A DNA stretch of 22,864 nucleotides from Bacteroidaceae bacterium (GTDB lineage Bacteria; Bacteroidota; Bacteroidia; Bacteroidales; Bacteroidaceae). Below are positions 22,768 to 22,864 of the stretch, one piece after another (the first letter of the stretch is position 1; every line of letters starts with the position of its first letter). The notes below the pieces were generated by a model. It was given only the letters and a program-made list of their open reading frames with translations. It was not told where the DNA came from and searched no databases. Position numbers and translations under genes: made by a program. The DNA lies in the NCBI GenBank assembly GCA_017503065.1, contig JAFVTT010000041.1:1-22864 (forward strand), given 5' to 3'.

Positions 22768-22864
22768 TTACTTGCCATGCTTCTCGTCAGAAACGGTCAG
22801 CTTCTTGCGACCCTTTGCGCGGCGGCTTGCCAATACACGACGACCATTGGCAGTGGTCATTCTC
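22768..22864 (-). CDS. rpmH: 50S ribosomal protein L34, C-terminal fragment
   Basis: The last 31 residues and TAA are present; the start is outside the window. The sequence [19 protein letters not shown], then [12 protein letters not shown], is the conserved basic C-terminal half of L34, a small rRNA-binding protein of the large subunit. A strong terminator follows, so it is a separate transcript from the PASTA gene. Confidence 0.95.
   Translation of the reverse strand, partial: RMTTANGRRVLASRRAKGRKKLTVSDEKHGK

Overview
The window reads as a chromosomal segment of a gut or oral type Bacteroidales bacterium (Bacteroides/Prevotella-like). The evidence is a NigD-like lipoprotein, a TonB-dependent receptor, DUF3575/DUF5119/fimbrillin genes, an AAA_14/DUF4143 ATPase, and several promoters of the Bacteroidota form TTTG or TTG, N19-20, TAnnTTTG. 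No species can be named from the sequence alone.

Positions 1-4150. The window opens with the last 70 residues of a DASS/SLC13-type transporter on the + strand and a strong hairpin. A convergent minus-strand thiamine-uptake operon follows: promoter (3771-3801), TPP riboswitch (about 3681-3766), a TonB-dependent receptor (probable outer-membrane thiamine receptor) and a PnuC-family permease (probable PnuT). A nested palindromic repeat element sits between the two genes, and a related palindrome lies upstream of the operon.

Positions 4118-6790. A glycerate kinase on the + strand has its own promoter. It is followed convergently by an AAA_14/DUF4143 ATPase. The ATPase is bracketed by a 35-bp direct repeat of the glycerate kinase 3' end, and the distal copy continues into a plausible original C-terminus. 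This looks like a small gene cassette inserted into, and re-ending, the kinase gene.

Positions 6801-17386 (minus strand). A seven-gene type V (FimA/Mfa1-like) pilus operon: OmpA-like/DUF3575 outer-membrane barrel, DUF5119 lipoprotein, three fimbrillin-family lipoproteins, a 530-aa lipoprotein and a 1036-aa tip-like lipoprotein. The first two genes overlap (ATGA) and the remaining gaps are 35-71 bp. Upstream of the promoter lie a nine-base C/G homopolymer and 10-bp-phased GTTA repeats, a possible switch or regulator site. Several pilins have an Arg at about residue 46-55, suited to trypsin-like maturation, and two distal proteins carry EF-hand-like loops.

Positions 17701-22864 (minus strand). 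An envelope-maintenance cluster in transcription order: the end of rpmH (L34) and its terminator, then a promoter, a PASTA-domain membrane protein, an RluD-type pseudouridine synthase, D-Ala-D-Ala ligase, a PlsC-like acyltransferase and a NigD-like lipoprotein. The rluD-ddl gap is almost wholly short tandem repeats of three unrelated families, one running through the rluD stop codon. The ddl-acyltransferase gap holds a second copy of the C-rich palindromic element seen in the thiamine operon.

No tRNA, rRNA, CRISPR array, transposase or integrase was seen.
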